Source of the DNA: Holophagales bacterium
Lineage (GTDB): Bacteria > Acidobacteriota > Thermoanaerobaculia > UBA5066
Assembly (NCBI GenBank): GCA_016714815.1
Contig: JADKBZ010000001.1
Span: forward strand, 310,001-374,000
Length of the DNA: 64,000 nucleotides
Direction of reading: 5' to 3'
Made by a program: the position numbers and the translations under genes. Under the pieces are notes generated by a model, which saw nothing but the letters and a program-made list of their open reading frames with translations, was not told the origin of the DNA and searched no databases. The stretch's first letter is position 1. Each line of letters opens with the position of its first letter. Below are positions 17,430 through 25,767 of the stretch, one piece after another.

Positions 17430-18152
17430 ATGAGCTGGAACACACCCGAGCGGCGCGTCGTCTTCGCCGGCCCGCCGGGCTGGTCGCGCCTTCCGAACGT
17501 CACGCGCACGCTCCTCGTCCTGACGGCCGGGGGCTATCTCGGCGGGATTCTCGCCCCCGCCGTGATGCGCCTCCTGGCGGTCTTCCCGGAGCTCGTCTGG
17601 CCCGGCCTCGAGCTCTGGCGGCTCGTGACCTACCCGCTCGCCGTCATCGGCATCTTCAACGCCCTCTTCGGCCTCCTCATCCTCTGGACGTTCGGGTGGG
17701 AGCTGGAGAGCGTCTTCGGCTCGCGGCGCTTCGGCCTCTTCGTCCTTTCGTCGGTCGTCGCCTCGGCCGTTCTCGGCTGCCTCGTGGCTCTCTTCTTTCC
17801 CCGGGCGGGCGCCATGGCGGGCGCCGGGCTCTCCGGCCTCCTGACGGCGATGATCGTGGTCTGGGCGCTCCTCGGGCCGGGCCTCCCCGCGAATCTCTTC
17901 GGGGTCCTCCCGATGACGCGGAAGGGCTTCGCCCTTCTCGCCCTCGTCCTGGTCGTCTTCGGCGAGCTGGAGTCGTCCCGCTCGCTCGCCCAGCTCGTCT
18001 TCCTCCTCGGAGGCGTTCCCGTCGCGTGGTTTTTCGCGAGAGCCTTCCGGCGCGGAGGCGGAGGAAGCGTCCGGCCCTTCCGCCGTCGCTGGAACCCCTT
18101 TCGGCGACGTCGATTCACCGTGGTCGAAGATCGAAGCGGCCGGGTTCACTAA
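17430..18152 (+). CDS. Rhomboid-family membrane protein lacking the catalytic His
   Basis: A 240-residue polytopic protein with about six membrane segments. It keeps the rhomboid nucleophile motif GLSG (residues ~133-136) in the fourth core helix and the WRLVTYPL stretch after the first helix. The second catalytic residue, His in the HLGG motif of the last helix, is replaced: the sequence reads VFLLGGVPVAW. An arginine-rich cytoplasmic tail follows. It may therefore be an inactive rhomboid-like protein, binding membrane proteins rather than cutting them. It lies 19 bases after yggS. Confidence 0.8.
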   Translation: MSWNTPERRVVFAGPPGWSRLPNVTRTLLVLTAGGYLGGILAPAVMRLLAVFPELVWPGLELWRLVTYPLAVIGIFNALFGLLILWTFGWELESVFGSRRFGLFVLSSVVASAVLGCLVALFFPRAGAMAGAGLSGLLTAMIVVWALLGPGLPANLFGVLPMTRKGFALLALVLVVFGELESSRSLAQLVFLLGGVPVAWFFARAFRRGGGGSVRPFRRRWNPFRRRRFTVVEDRSGRVH

Positions 18153-18181
18153 GTCTCTCCATTTCCCCCGAACGCTCCCGT

Positions 18182-18263
18182 CCCACCCCTCGCCCATCTT
18201 CAGGAACAGCCCGCGCCGAAGGCGCGCGCCGCCGAGGGGGGTGGGTGGGGGGCGAGGGGTGGG
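18182..18263. repeat. 14-bp inverted repeat between rhomboid and DivIVA genes
   Basis: CCCACCCCTCGCCC at 18182-18195 and its perfect complement GGGCGAGGGGTGGG at 18250-18263, with 54 bases between that include smaller GC-rich self-complementary stretches. It ends 24 bases before the DivIVA-like start. It could be a terminator for the upstream gene or a leader structure; there is no T-run. Confidence 0.6.
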
Positions 18264-18287
18264 TCCATAGGGTGCAAAGGGTCTAGA

Positions 18288-18812
18288 ATGAGGGTGATGA
18301 GACCCAGCATCTCGCCCCTGGACATCCGAAAAAGGACGTTCGCTCTCCGGTTCCGCGGGCTCGACCGGAACGAGGTGACGCAGTACCTCGACGTCGTCGC
18401 CGACGACCTCGAGGAGCTGATGCGGACCCTCGACGACCTCGAGCGCGAGAACGGTCACCTGAAGGAAGAGGTCGCGCGCCACCGCGAATCGGAGAACTCC
18501 CTGCGGGAAACCCTGATGATGGCGCAGCGCAACGCCGAGCTGCTCCGCTCCGACTCCGAGCGCGAGGCCGACCGGATCCTGGCCGAGGCCAACCGCCAGG
18601 GAGAGCGGCTCGTCCAGCAGTCCCTCGAGAAGGCGGCCGAGAAGGAGAAGCGGATCCGCGAGCTCCGGGTGGAGCGGAAGAACTTCCACCTCAAGCTCCA
18701 GGGGATGCTCGACATGTTCCAGCAGGTCCTCAACTTCGACAAGGAAGAGGAGGACCTCGACCACTCCGTGTCGGTCATGCGCCCGCGGCGAAAGGACGGG
18801 GAGGCGGTCTGA
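18288..18812 (+). CDS. DivIVA-domain coiled-coil protein
   Basis: A 174-residue protein with the DivIVA N-terminal signature (SPLDIRKRTFALRFRGLDRNEVTQYL), followed by coiled coil over most of its length, rich in E and R. DivIVA proteins sense curved membrane at poles and septa and recruit partners; in other phyla they steer growth, division or chromosome placement. The C-terminus is short and acidic/basic (FDKEEEDLDH). The start could be ATG 18288 or the in-frame ATG at 18297; both leave the domain intact. Its stop overlaps the CTG start proposed for hutI. Confidence 0.85.
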   Translation: MRVMRPSISPLDIRKRTFALRFRGLDRNEVTQYLDVVADDLEELMRTLDDLERENGHLKEEVARHRESENSLRETLMMAQRNAELLRSDSEREADRILAEANRQGERLVQQSLEKAAEKEKRIRELRVERKNFHLKLQGMLDMFQQVLNFDKEEEDLDHSVSVMRPRRKDGEAV

Positions 18813-20092
18813 GCCGCCTCGTCGTCCGCCACCTCTCCCAGCTCGCCACCCCCCTCGGCAGGACCGCGCGAACGGGCGCCGACCAGGGGCGGATCTCCCG
18901 GGTCGAGGACGCCGCGCTCGTCGTGGAGGGTGAGGATCTGGCCTGGGTCGGAACGGACGACGACTTCGTCCGGCTCCACGGGGAGGCGCCGCATCCCGGC
19001 GACGTCGTCCTCGACGGGCGCGGGAAGACCGCCCTCCCCGGTTTCGTCGACCCGCACACCCACATCCCGTGGGCGGGCTACCGCGAGAGCGAATTCAACG
19101 AGCGGCTGAAGGGGAAGAGCTACGCGGAGATCGCCGCGGCCGGGGGGGGGATCGTCGCGACCGTCGACGCGACCCGGCGGGCCACGCTCGAGGAGCTGAC
19201 GCTCCTGACGCGCGGGCGCCTCGACCGGATGCTCCTCCACGGGACGACGTTCTGCGAGGCGAAGACGGGGTACGGCCTCGACCTTCCTTCGGAGAGAAAG
19301 CAGCTCGCGGCCCTGAAAGCCGCCGCCGGCGCGCACCCGGTCGGCGTCGTCGCCACCGCGCTTCCCGGCCACGAGGTTCCCCTCGAGCGGCGCGGCTCGG
19401 AGGCGCGGAAGGCGCGTTACGTCGCGGAGTGCTGCGACGAGATCCTCCCCGCCCTCGCCGCGGACGGCGCGCGCTTCGTCGACGTCTTCTGCGAGCACGG
19501 AGTCTTCGGCCTGGAGGAGTCGCGCCGGATCCTGGAGGCGGGAAAGGCCTGCGGCCTCCTTCCGCGCCTCCACGCGGACGAGCTGACACCGCTCGGCGGG
19601 GCGCGCCTGGCCGCCGAGGTCGGAGCCCTTTCCGCCGACCACCTCCTCTTCGCCCAGCCCGACGGCATCCAAGCGATGGCCAGGGCCGGCGTCGTGGCGA
19701 CGCTCCTCCCCGGGACGTCGGTCTTCCTCCGGATGAACCGCTACGCCCCGGCCCGGGAGATGGTCGCGGCCGGCGTCGCCGTCGCCCTCGGAACCGACTG
19801 CAACCCGGGCTCCTCCTACACCGAGTCGCTTCCCGCCGTCGCGTTCTTCGCGACGATCGGGATGGGGCTGACGGTCGAGGAGACCCTGACGGCGATGACG
19901 CTCAACGCGGCCGCCTCGGTCGGCGAAGCGGCCCGGCGCGGGTCGCTCGAGCCGGGGAAGGCGGCCGACGTCGTCCTCGTCGAGGGCCGCAGCCTCGAGC
20001 ACCTCGTCTACCACTACGGCGTCAATCCGGTGACCGACGTCGTCGCCGCGGGGCGCCTCGTCGTCTCGGGCGCGCGCCGCGTCGCGCACTGA
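18809..20092 (+). CDS. hutI: Imidazolonepropionase, CTG start
   Basis: About 427 residues. HutI hydrolyses imidazolone-propionate to formiminoglutamate in histidine breakdown. The amidohydrolase metal site is seen in PGFVDPHTHIPWAG, the substrate loop in GGGIVATV and YGLDLPSERK, later metal ligands in HADEL and DCNPGSSYTESL. Family homology begins at RLVVRHLSQLATPLGR, before any ATG, GTG or TTG. CTG at 18809 starts that sequence, forms CTGA with the DivIVA stop, and has GGGGAGG four bases upstream. A start at GTG 18920 would lose the N-terminal beta-sandwich. The neighbouring cyclodeaminase handles the formimino group. Confidence 0.92.
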   Translation: MSRLVVRHLSQLATPLGRTARTGADQGRISRVEDAALVVEGEDLAWVGTDDDFVRLHGEAPHPGDVVLDGRGKTALPGFVDPHTHIPWAGYRESEFNERLKGKSYAEIAAAGGGIVATVDATRRATLEELTLLTRGRLDRMLLHGTTFCEAKTGYGLDLPSERKQLAALKAAAGAHPVGVVATALPGHEVPLERRGSEARKARYVAECCDEILPALAADGARFVDVFCEHGVFGLEESRRILEAGKACGLLPRLHADELTPLGGARLAAEVGALSADHLLFAQPDGIQAMARAGVVATLLPGTSVFLRMNRYAPAREMVAAGVAVALGTDCNPGSSYTESLPAVAFFATIGMGLTVEETLTAMTLNAAASVGEAARRGSLEPGKAADVVLVEGRSLEHLVYHYGVNPVTDVVAAGRLVVSGARRVAH

Positions 20093-20157
20093 CCGGTCCG
20101 CGCCCGCCCCGCGCGGGCGGGACGCCCCATCCCGAAGAACAGAGCAGGAGGAACCTC

Positions 20158-20796
20158 TTGGCCGATCTCGTCACACTCTCCGTTCGCGACTTCAGCGCCT
20201 CCCTCGCCTCCGACGCCCCTGCCCCCGGCGGCGGCTCCGCCTCGGCCGCGGCCGGGGCGATGGGGGCCTCCCTCCTCGGTATGGTCTGCCGGCTCACGCT
20301 CGGGAAGGAAAAGTACCGCGACGCGTGGGAGGAGCTCGAGCGGATCGCCTCCGCGATGGACGTGAACCGGGAGACGCTCCTCGGCCTCGTCGACGAAGAC
20401 ACCCGCGCCTACGACGCCATCGTGGCGGCCCGCAAGCTCCCCAGGGAGACGCCCGAGGAGAAAGCGGCGCGAAAGCGGGCGATCGACGACGCGACGATCC
20501 TCGCGACGACCGTCCCGATGCAGACGGCCTTCTTCTCGATGGAAGCGATCGTCAAGGCTCCCGTCGTCCTCGAGAAGGGGAACCCGAACTGCGCCTCCGA
20601 CGCCTTCGTCGCGGCGCTCCTCCTCTCCTCGGCCGTCGAGGGCGCGCTCGCGAACGTGAGGATCAACCTCCCCGGCATTCCGGACGCCGCTCTCTCCGAG
20701 GGCTTCCTCGCCGACACGGCCCTGGCCGCGGCGAAGACCGCCGAGGCGATGACGAAGGTGCGGGCGATGGCGAAGGCGAAGGAGCTGACGGCCTGA
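20158..20796 (+). CDS. Cyclodeaminase/cyclohydrolase family protein (FchA-like)
   Basis: A 212-residue all-helical protein of the formiminotransferase-cyclodeaminase C-domain family, with the family's APAPGGGSASAAAGAMGASL near residue 20 and GNPNCASDAFVAALLL near 145. It releases ammonia from 5-formimino-tetrahydrofolate to give methenyl-THF. Next to hutI this fits channeling of one-carbon units from histidine into folate, though the glutamate formiminotransferase itself is not in the window. TTG 20158 has AGGAGG seven bases upstream. Confidence 0.85.
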   Translation: MADLVTLSVRDFSASLASDAPAPGGGSASAAAGAMGASLLGMVCRLTLGKEKYRDAWEELERIASAMDVNRETLLGLVDEDTRAYDAIVAARKLPRETPEEKAARKRAIDDATILATTVPMQTAFFSMEAIVKAPVVLEKGNPNCASDAFVAALLLSSAVEGALANVRINLPGIPDAALSEGFLADTALAAAKTAEAMTKVRAMAKAKELTA

Positions 20797-21875
20797 GAGC
20801 CGGAACGAGCCGCCCGGCGCGTGCCTTCCTGGGGCTGGCGCTCGCTCTCGCCGCCGTCCCCGCCCTCGCGGTCGGTCCCGCGTCTGGCGGGCCGGCCCGG
20901 TTCGGCCTCGGCGAGGTCCGTCTCCTCGCGCGACCTCTCGAGGGCCTGCCTTCCGTGGAACCTCGGCGCGACGCGCAGGCCCCGGAGATTCCGGGGTCCG
21001 GCACCGTTGCCGTGCCGGGACCGCGGCCGGACCGGCTGCTCGACAGCCGGACCGCGGCCGTCTCGGCAGGGGTGCTCCTGGCCGTGCCCGTCTTCGGGTG
21101 GTTCGCCTGGTGGGCTCCCGAGGAGAGGAGGTCGCTTCACCTCGAGCCCGAGGGATGGTTCGGCCGCACCACCTACGCCGGTGGCGCCGACAAGGCGTCC
21201 CACTTCGTCGCTGCGGCCATCCTCGAGGACGGAGCCGAGGCGATCTACCGTGCTCTCGGGAAGGACGAGCGCCAGTCCCGGATTCTCGGCGTGGCGCTCG
21301 TCTCGGCGTCGGGCCTCCTCATCGAGATGGGGGACGGCATCACCCCCTACGGATTCTCGTGGGAGGACGCCGCCACGAACGTTCTCGGCGCCCTGACGGC
21401 GGCCGAGCTGAAGCGGGCCGGGCTCGACGACACGATCGGTTTTCGCGTCGGGCACGTGGGGTACGAGATCCCCGAACCGTGCTGCCGATCGAACGGGTTC
21501 GGCGCGGACTACTCGAAGTGGGTCCACTCGGCCGACCTGAAGCTGAAGGGATTCCTCCCCCGGATCGGCGTGAAACCGGGCCCGGCGCGCTTCCTTCTCG
21601 TCTCACTCACCTACGGGTCGAAGGGCTACCGCTTCTCGCCGGTCGACGCGCGCGAGCGGAACGTCGGGATCGACCTCGGGCTGAACGTCGAGGAGATCCT
21701 CCGCGTGGCGGGCGTTCCCCCCGGGAAGTGGTGGGGAAAGGCTCTCCTGGCCTTCGCGCGCTACTACCGGATCCCGTGGACGGCCTTCGGCTGGCGCTAC
21801 GACCTCAACTCCGGGAGGTGGCACGGGCCCGACACGGGAAACGTCTTCGACCCGGGCGCGGTCCTGTACGACTGA
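20793..21875 (+). CDS. DUF2279/YfiM-like envelope protein, CTG start
   Basis: About 360 residues. The N-terminus is a signal peptide (ARAFLGLALALAAVPALA). Two or three hydrophobic segments follow (VSAGVLLAVPVFGWFAWW; LGVALVSASGLLIEMGDG), with the DUF2279 landmarks GADKASHFVAAAIL and ISWEDAATN-like YGFSWEDAATNVLG. The C-terminal half is a soluble domain with several aromatic residues. Function unknown; the family sits in the envelope. No usual start lies before the signal peptide: CTG at 20793 overlaps the cyclodeaminase stop as CTGA and has AAGGAG eight bases upstream. Confidence 0.75.
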   Translation: MRAGTSRPARAFLGLALALAAVPALAVGPASGGPARFGLGEVRLLARPLEGLPSVEPRRDAQAPEIPGSGTVAVPGPRPDRLLDSRTAAVSAGVLLAVPVFGWFAWWAPEERRSLHLEPEGWFGRTTYAGGADKASHFVAAAILEDGAEAIYRALGKDERQSRILGVALVSASGLLIEMGDGITPYGFSWEDAATNVLGALTAAELKRAGLDDTIGFRVGHVGYEIPEPCCRSNGFGADYSKWVHSADLKLKGFLPRIGVKPGPARFLLVSLTYGSKGYRFSPVDARERNVGIDLGLNVEEILRVAGVPPGKWWGKALLAFARYYRIPWTAFGWRYDLNSGRWHGPDTGNVFDPGAVLYD

Positions 21876-21904
21876 CGACGGACGCGCGTGGGGCGCGTCC
21901 GTCG
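21876..21904. terminator. 12-bp hairpin between convergent genes
   Basis: CGACGGACGCGC (21876-21887) pairs perfectly with GCGCGTCCGTCG (21893-21904), five-base loop. It lies between the stops of the DUF2279-like and LysM genes and could serve both strands. No T-run is present. Confidence 0.6.
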
Positions 21905-21919
21905 CCGGCGGGGACCGCG

Positions 21920-22402
21920 TCAGTCGGGAATGCGGAGCTTCTGCCCGGGCTTGATCTTGTCGGGGTCGTCGAGGACGTCGCGGTTCGCCTCGAAGATCTT
22001 CATGTAGGCGCTCGCCTTGCCGTAGTGCTTCTTCGCGATCGCGCCGAGGGTGTCGCCCTTCTCGACGACGTGGATCTTCCCGGCCGTCTTCGCCGGCGCG
22101 GCGGGGGCGGGCGCGGCGTCGGCCGCCACGGCAGGCGGAGGCGCGGCAGCGGCGGGCGGAGGCGCGGCAGCGGCGGGCGCCTTCGCGACGCTGATCTTGT
22201 TGACCGTGTTCTCGGTCTCCACGAGCTTGTTGAACTCGGCCATGGCCTTTCCCTTGGCTTCGAGGGTCGCCGCCTCGCCCGTCAGCGTGACGGTCTTCCC
22301 TTCGACGACCGCGTCGAGGCTCTTCAGGCCGGGAATCGTTCCGCGCAGGCTCTTGACGGCCTCCGAGGTCTTCTCTTCGAGCGACGTGCCGAACAGACCC
22401 AT
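21920..22402 (-). CDS. BON-LysM protein (YgaU/Kbp-like)
   Basis: A 160-residue protein with a BON-like domain over residues ~10-75 (SLDAVVEGKTVTLTGEAATLEAK), an Ala/Pro linker encoded by two copies of a 21-base direct repeat, and a C-terminal LysM domain (HVVEKGDTLGAIAKKHYGKASAY, then LDDPDKIKPGQKLRIP). The layout matches E. coli YgaU (Kbp), a potassium-binding cytosolic protein; like it, this one lacks a signal peptide, so peptidoglycan binding is not required. GGAGGAAA precedes the ATG at 22402. Confidence 0.85.
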   Translation of the reverse strand: MGLFGTSLEEKTSEAVKSLRGTIPGLKSLDAVVEGKTVTLTGEAATLEAKGKAMAEFNKLVETENTVNKISVAKAPAAAAPPPAAAAPPPAVAADAAPAPAAPAKTAGKIHVVEKGDTLGAIAKKHYGKASAYMKIFEANRDVLDDPDKIKPGQKLRIPD

Positions 22403-22467
22403 CGTTTCCTCCCTGGTCGCGGTTGCGAGGTGTCGACGATAGCAGGACGCCTGTTTCCACGAGGGAG

Positions 22468-23565
22468 TCAGTTCTGCCGTCTCTCCTCGAGCCACTCCTC
22501 GAAGCGGTCCCGCGGCCACGTGTTGACGACCCGCGCGGCGGGGATGCCGGCGAGGCGGGCGATGGCGAGGGCGAAACGCTGGAAGTCGAGGTGCCGGTGG
22601 GCGTGCGCGTCGCTGGAGAGGGCGAAGAGGCAGCCGGCGGCCAGGGCGGAGCGGGCGAGGGACGGCGGGAGGTCCTGCCTCTCGGGGCAGCCGTTGATCT
22701 CGACGGCGACCCCCCGCTCGGCGGCGGCGGAAAAGACGCGATCCCAGCTCGCCTTCACGCCCGTCCTCATGTTGTAGAGGCGCCCCTTCGGGTGGCCGAG
22801 AACGGCCACGCCGGGAGTCTCGATCGCCCGAACGAAGCGTGCCGTCTGGTCCTTCGCCGAGCGCAGGTCCGTGTGGACCGAGGCGACGACGGCGTCGAGC
22901 ACGGGGACGTTCGCGGGGGTCACGTCGATCGTCCCGTCCTCGGCGATGTTCGCCTCGGCTCCGAGCCGCATCGCGAACTCGCCCTCGGTCCGCGCGTTCA
23001 GGCGGGCGAGCTCGCGGTGCTGGGCGGCGAAGTCTCCCGCGTGGAGCCCGCCGGCGACGGCGCAGTCGCGGGCGTGGTCGGTCAGGAGAGCGTAGCTGTC
23101 GCCGCGCGCCGCGAGGGCGCGGTGGAGGTCGGCGAGCGGAATCTTCCCGTCGGAGCGGTCGGTGTGGAGGTGGATGTCGCCCCGCAGGTCGGCCAGGGAG
23201 ACCCCGTCGGGGGCGGAGAGGATCCGGTCGACGTCGGCCCGGGAGAGGTACTCGCGCTTGCGCTCGCCCGCCGGGTCCTCGCGGTCGAGGAGAGCCGAGA
23301 GCCGGTCTCCGACCGATTCGTCCGAGCCGCAGGAGAGGAACGACGAGATGGCGTCCGCCGCGCGGGACGAGACGTGCGGGAGGCTCCCGAGGTGGATGCG
23401 CCGCCCGTGCAGCTCGTCCGGAAGCTGCCTGAGGGTCGCGGCCGCGGAGCGGTACTCGGCCGCGGGCCGGGCTCCCGGGAACTCGGCGTCGGCGAGCGCG
23501 AGGAGGGCAGCGGCGACCCGGGCGTTCGTGACGGGCGGGGCGGGGCGGATGGGGATCGACGACAC
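22468..23565 (-). CDS. PHP-domain phosphoesterase with PolX-like N-terminus
   Basis: A 365-residue protein. Residues 1-95 resemble the N-terminal HhH/8-kDa region of bacterial PolX. Residues ~125-350 form a PHP domain with metal motifs DIHLHTDRSDG, LTDHA, GAEANI, ASVHTDLR and SSDAHAHRHLDF, all complete. The nucleotidyltransferase palm between these parts in full-length PolX (about 570 residues) is absent, so it cannot polymerise DNA. The likely activity is metal-dependent phosphoesterase or 3'-end trimming. It is divergent from the kinase gene, with only 55 bases between. Confidence 0.8.
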   Translation of the reverse strand: MSSIPIRPAPPVTNARVAAALLALADAEFPGARPAAEYRSAAATLRQLPDELHGRRIHLGSLPHVSSRAADAISSFLSCGSDESVGDRLSALLDREDPAGERKREYLSRADVDRILSAPDGVSLADLRGDIHLHTDRSDGKIPLADLHRALAARGDSYALLTDHARDCAVAGGLHAGDFAAQHRELARLNARTEGEFAMRLGAEANIAEDGTIDVTPANVPVLDAVVASVHTDLRSAKDQTARFVRAIETPGVAVLGHPKGRLYNMRTGVKASWDRVFSAAAERGVAVEINGCPERQDLPPSLARSALAAGCLFALSSDAHAHRHLDFQRFALAIARLAGIPAARVVNTWPRDRFEEWLEERRQN

Positions 23566-23620
23566 GGGTGGGCCTCGAACCGATATTACGGTCGAGTTCG
23601 CCCGATAGACTCACACCGTC

Positions 23621-23662
23621 ATGCCGCAGCAGAAGACGCCGGCCGCCCTCGACGCCTCGGGA
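23621..23662 (+). repeat. 5' copy of the polA start region
   Basis: These 42 bases match 25726-25767 (polA codons 1-14) at 36 positions; 11 of 14 encoded residues are identical (MPQQKT-A-LDASG pattern). The LDASG stretch belongs to the polA family, so polA is the likely source. Confidence 0.75.
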
Positions 23663-25606
23663 GAGATCTTCCTGGTCGACGACAGCCCGGGGAACATCTC
23701 CCTCCTGACGGAGATTCTCCGAAGGGCCGGGTTCCGGGTCCGCGCGGCGAACGCCGGAAGGACGGCGCTGTCGATGATCCGGGCCGAGCTCCCCGAGCTC
23801 GTCATGCTCGACATCATGATGCCGGAGATGGACGGGTACGAGGTGTGCCGCGAGCTGAAGGCCGGGGCGGCGACGCGCGACATCCCCGTCATCTTCATCA
23901 GCTCGCTCGACGAATCCCTCGACAGGGTCAAGGCGTTCCAGGCGGGGGGAGTCGACTACGTCACCAAGCCGTTCCAGGTCGAAGAGGTCGTGATCCGGGT
24001 CGAGAGCCAGCTCAGGCTGTCGCGGCTCCAGCGGGAAACGGAGACGAAGAACGTAGAGCTGCAGAAGGCGTACGAGCAGCTCCGGACCGCTGAGGAGCAG
24101 ATCGCCCGGCTCTCCCAGCCCGCCGCCGGGCAGCTGGAGGCCACGCCGGCGTGGGCGGCCGCGATGGCGGGCGAGGTGGCCCGCGCCATCGGCGCCCGGG
24201 AGATCGGGGTCTGGCTCCTGGAGGGAGACGAGGTCACTCCCCTCGCCGCGGGGGGCACCGTGGCGCCCGGGGCGAGCCGCCCGCGCGGAGGCGGCGTGGA
24301 GTTCACCGCGCCGGACGGATTCGTGGTCGAGGTCGTGGCCGGGATTACCGGCGTGCCCTGTGGAGCCCTCGTGATCGATGCCCCCGCGTTCGCGTGGGGC
24401 CAGACGCAGCGGCGTCTCCTCGCCGGACTCGCCCACCACCTCGGAACGGCCCTGGAGCTGCGATCCCTGAGGCGTCAGCTGACCGCCGCCGAGGCGAACC
24501 GGGTGAAGACGAGGCGTGCCCTGCACGAACGCGGAATGGAGACCCTCCTCCTCTGCCCCCTGTGCGGACGCTGCTTCCCGGACGCGCCGGGAACGGACGA
24601 CGCGAGCGAAGCGGGAACGTGCTCGAGGGACGGAGCCATGCTCGATGCGTCGCGCATCCTCCCCTTCCGGATCAACGGGAGATACCGCTTCGAGATGCTC
24701 ATCGGCGAGGGCGGCATGGGGACCGTCTTCTCGGCGCACGACGAGACGCTCGAGAGAGACGTCGCTCTCAAGATCATCAAGCCCCAGCACCTGAGCAACC
24801 CGTCGATGCGCCTCCGCCTGGCCCGGGAAGCGAAGCTGGTCGCCCGGATCCAGCACCCGGGCGTCACGGCCCTCTTCGACAGCGGCGAGCTCGAGGACGG
24901 ATCCGCCTTCCTGGTCATGGAGCTGCTCCGGGGGCAGTCCCTGTCGGGTCTGCTCTCCGAGTTCGGGCCGGGGACGCCTCGCCAGGTGGCCCGGCTCCTC
25001 CGGCAGACGAGCGCCGCCCTGGCGGCCGCCCACAAGGCGGAGGTCATCCACCGGGACATCAAGCCCGACAACATCTTCCTGGTGGCCGGCGCCGACGGGT
25101 TCCAGGCCAAGCTTCTCGATTTCGGAGTCGCTCTGTCGACCCGTCTCGACGCGCGTGTGACCCAGGCCGGCACGGTGATCGGCACCCCCGCGTACATGCC
25201 GCCGGAGCAGGTTCGGGACGAGGACCTCGACGAGCGGGCGGACGTCTACTCCCTGGCCTGCGTCATCTGGGAGGCCCTCGTCGGGCGGCGCCTCATCCGC
25301 GGAAAGCAGTTCACCGAGGTCCTCCTGAACCTGATGTGCGAGCCAATGGAGCCCCTCTCCCATTTCCTGCCCTCGGTCTCCCCGGACGCAGACGCGCTCT
25401 TCGAGGCGGCCCTCTCGAAGTCACGTCTCGGCCGGCCGAAAGACGTGGAGGCCTGGGCGGCGTCCCTGGCCGCGGTCCTGGAGAGCCAGGAGTCCGGGCC
25501 GGCGCGGGGCTGGCCCGAGCAAGGGTGGACGGTCTCCGCTCCGTCCGCCACGGAGAACACGCAGGTCCCGACGATCCGATCCGTTCGCTCCGCGGGGTCC
25601 GCGTGA
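23621..25606 (+). CDS. Receiver-GAF-like-Ser/Thr kinase hybrid with a polA-like N-terminus
   Basis: A 661-residue hybrid. Residues 1-14 copy the polA N-terminus. Residues ~15-135 are a receiver domain (FLVDDSPGN; phospho-acceptor Asp in VMLDIMMPEMDG; Lys in DYVTKPF). A short coiled coil and a GAF-like domain (~175-285) follow, then a CPLCGRCF cysteine cluster near 320. Residues ~358-625 are a eukaryote-type kinase with GEGGMGTVF, VALKIIKP, HRDIKPDN, DFGVAL and MPPEQ, all catalytic residues present. It would link a two-component phosphorelay to Ser/Thr phosphorylation. No Shine-Dalgarno is visible. A TAGACT hexamer at 23606 would give a nearly leaderless mRNA. Confidence 0.88.
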   Translation: MPQQKTPAALDASGEIFLVDDSPGNISLLTEILRRAGFRVRAANAGRTALSMIRAELPELVMLDIMMPEMDGYEVCRELKAGAATRDIPVIFISSLDESLDRVKAFQAGGVDYVTKPFQVEEVVIRVESQLRLSRLQRETETKNVELQKAYEQLRTAEEQIARLSQPAAGQLEATPAWAAAMAGEVARAIGAREIGVWLLEGDEVTPLAAGGTVAPGASRPRGGGVEFTAPDGFVVEVVAGITGVPCGALVIDAPAFAWGQTQRRLLAGLAHHLGTALELRSLRRQLTAAEANRVKTRRALHERGMETLLLCPLCGRCFPDAPGTDDASEAGTCSRDGAMLDASRILPFRINGRYRFEMLIGEGGMGTVFSAHDETLERDVALKIIKPQHLSNPSMRLRLAREAKLVARIQHPGVTALFDSGELEDGSAFLVMELLRGQSLSGLLSEFGPGTPRQVARLLRQTSAALAAAHKAEVIHRDIKPDNIFLVAGADGFQAKLLDFGVALSTRLDARVTQAGTVIGTPAYMPPEQVRDEDLDERADVYSLACVIWEALVGRRLIRGKQFTEVLLNLMCEPMEPLSHFLPSVSPDADALFEAALSKSRLGRPKDVEAWAASLAAVLESQESGPARGWPEQGWTVSAPSATENTQVPTIRSVRSAGSA

Positions 25607-25725
25607 AGCGAACCTTCGAGGGGCCACCGGCGGGCCGGGTGCGGGGAGACCGCGGGCACGGCGTGAACGGGGGCCTCGTGACCCCAGGAGCGGCGTGGCC
25701 GCGAAAGGACTGACAGGATCCGCCC

Positions 25726-25767
25726 ATGCCGCAGCAGAAGACTCTGGCGCTCCTCGACGCCTCGGGC
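25726..25767 (+). repeat. polA start region, source of the upstream copy
   Basis: The first 14 codons of polA, matched by the first 14 codons of the receiver-kinase gene 2.1 kb upstream (see 23621-23662). Upstream of each ATG only a short GACTCACA/GACTGACA match is seen. Confidence 0.75.

Noticed and set aside
18809..20796. TGA in the CTGA junctions read as selenocysteine, prompted by selB
   Set aside because: Each TGA ends a protein of full family length and the next gene begins in another frame; no following hairpin of SECIS form is seen.
22127..22180. Short direct repeats as a CRISPR or VNTR
   Set aside because: They are two 21-base units encoding the Ala/Pro linker of the LysM protein, in frame and without spacers.
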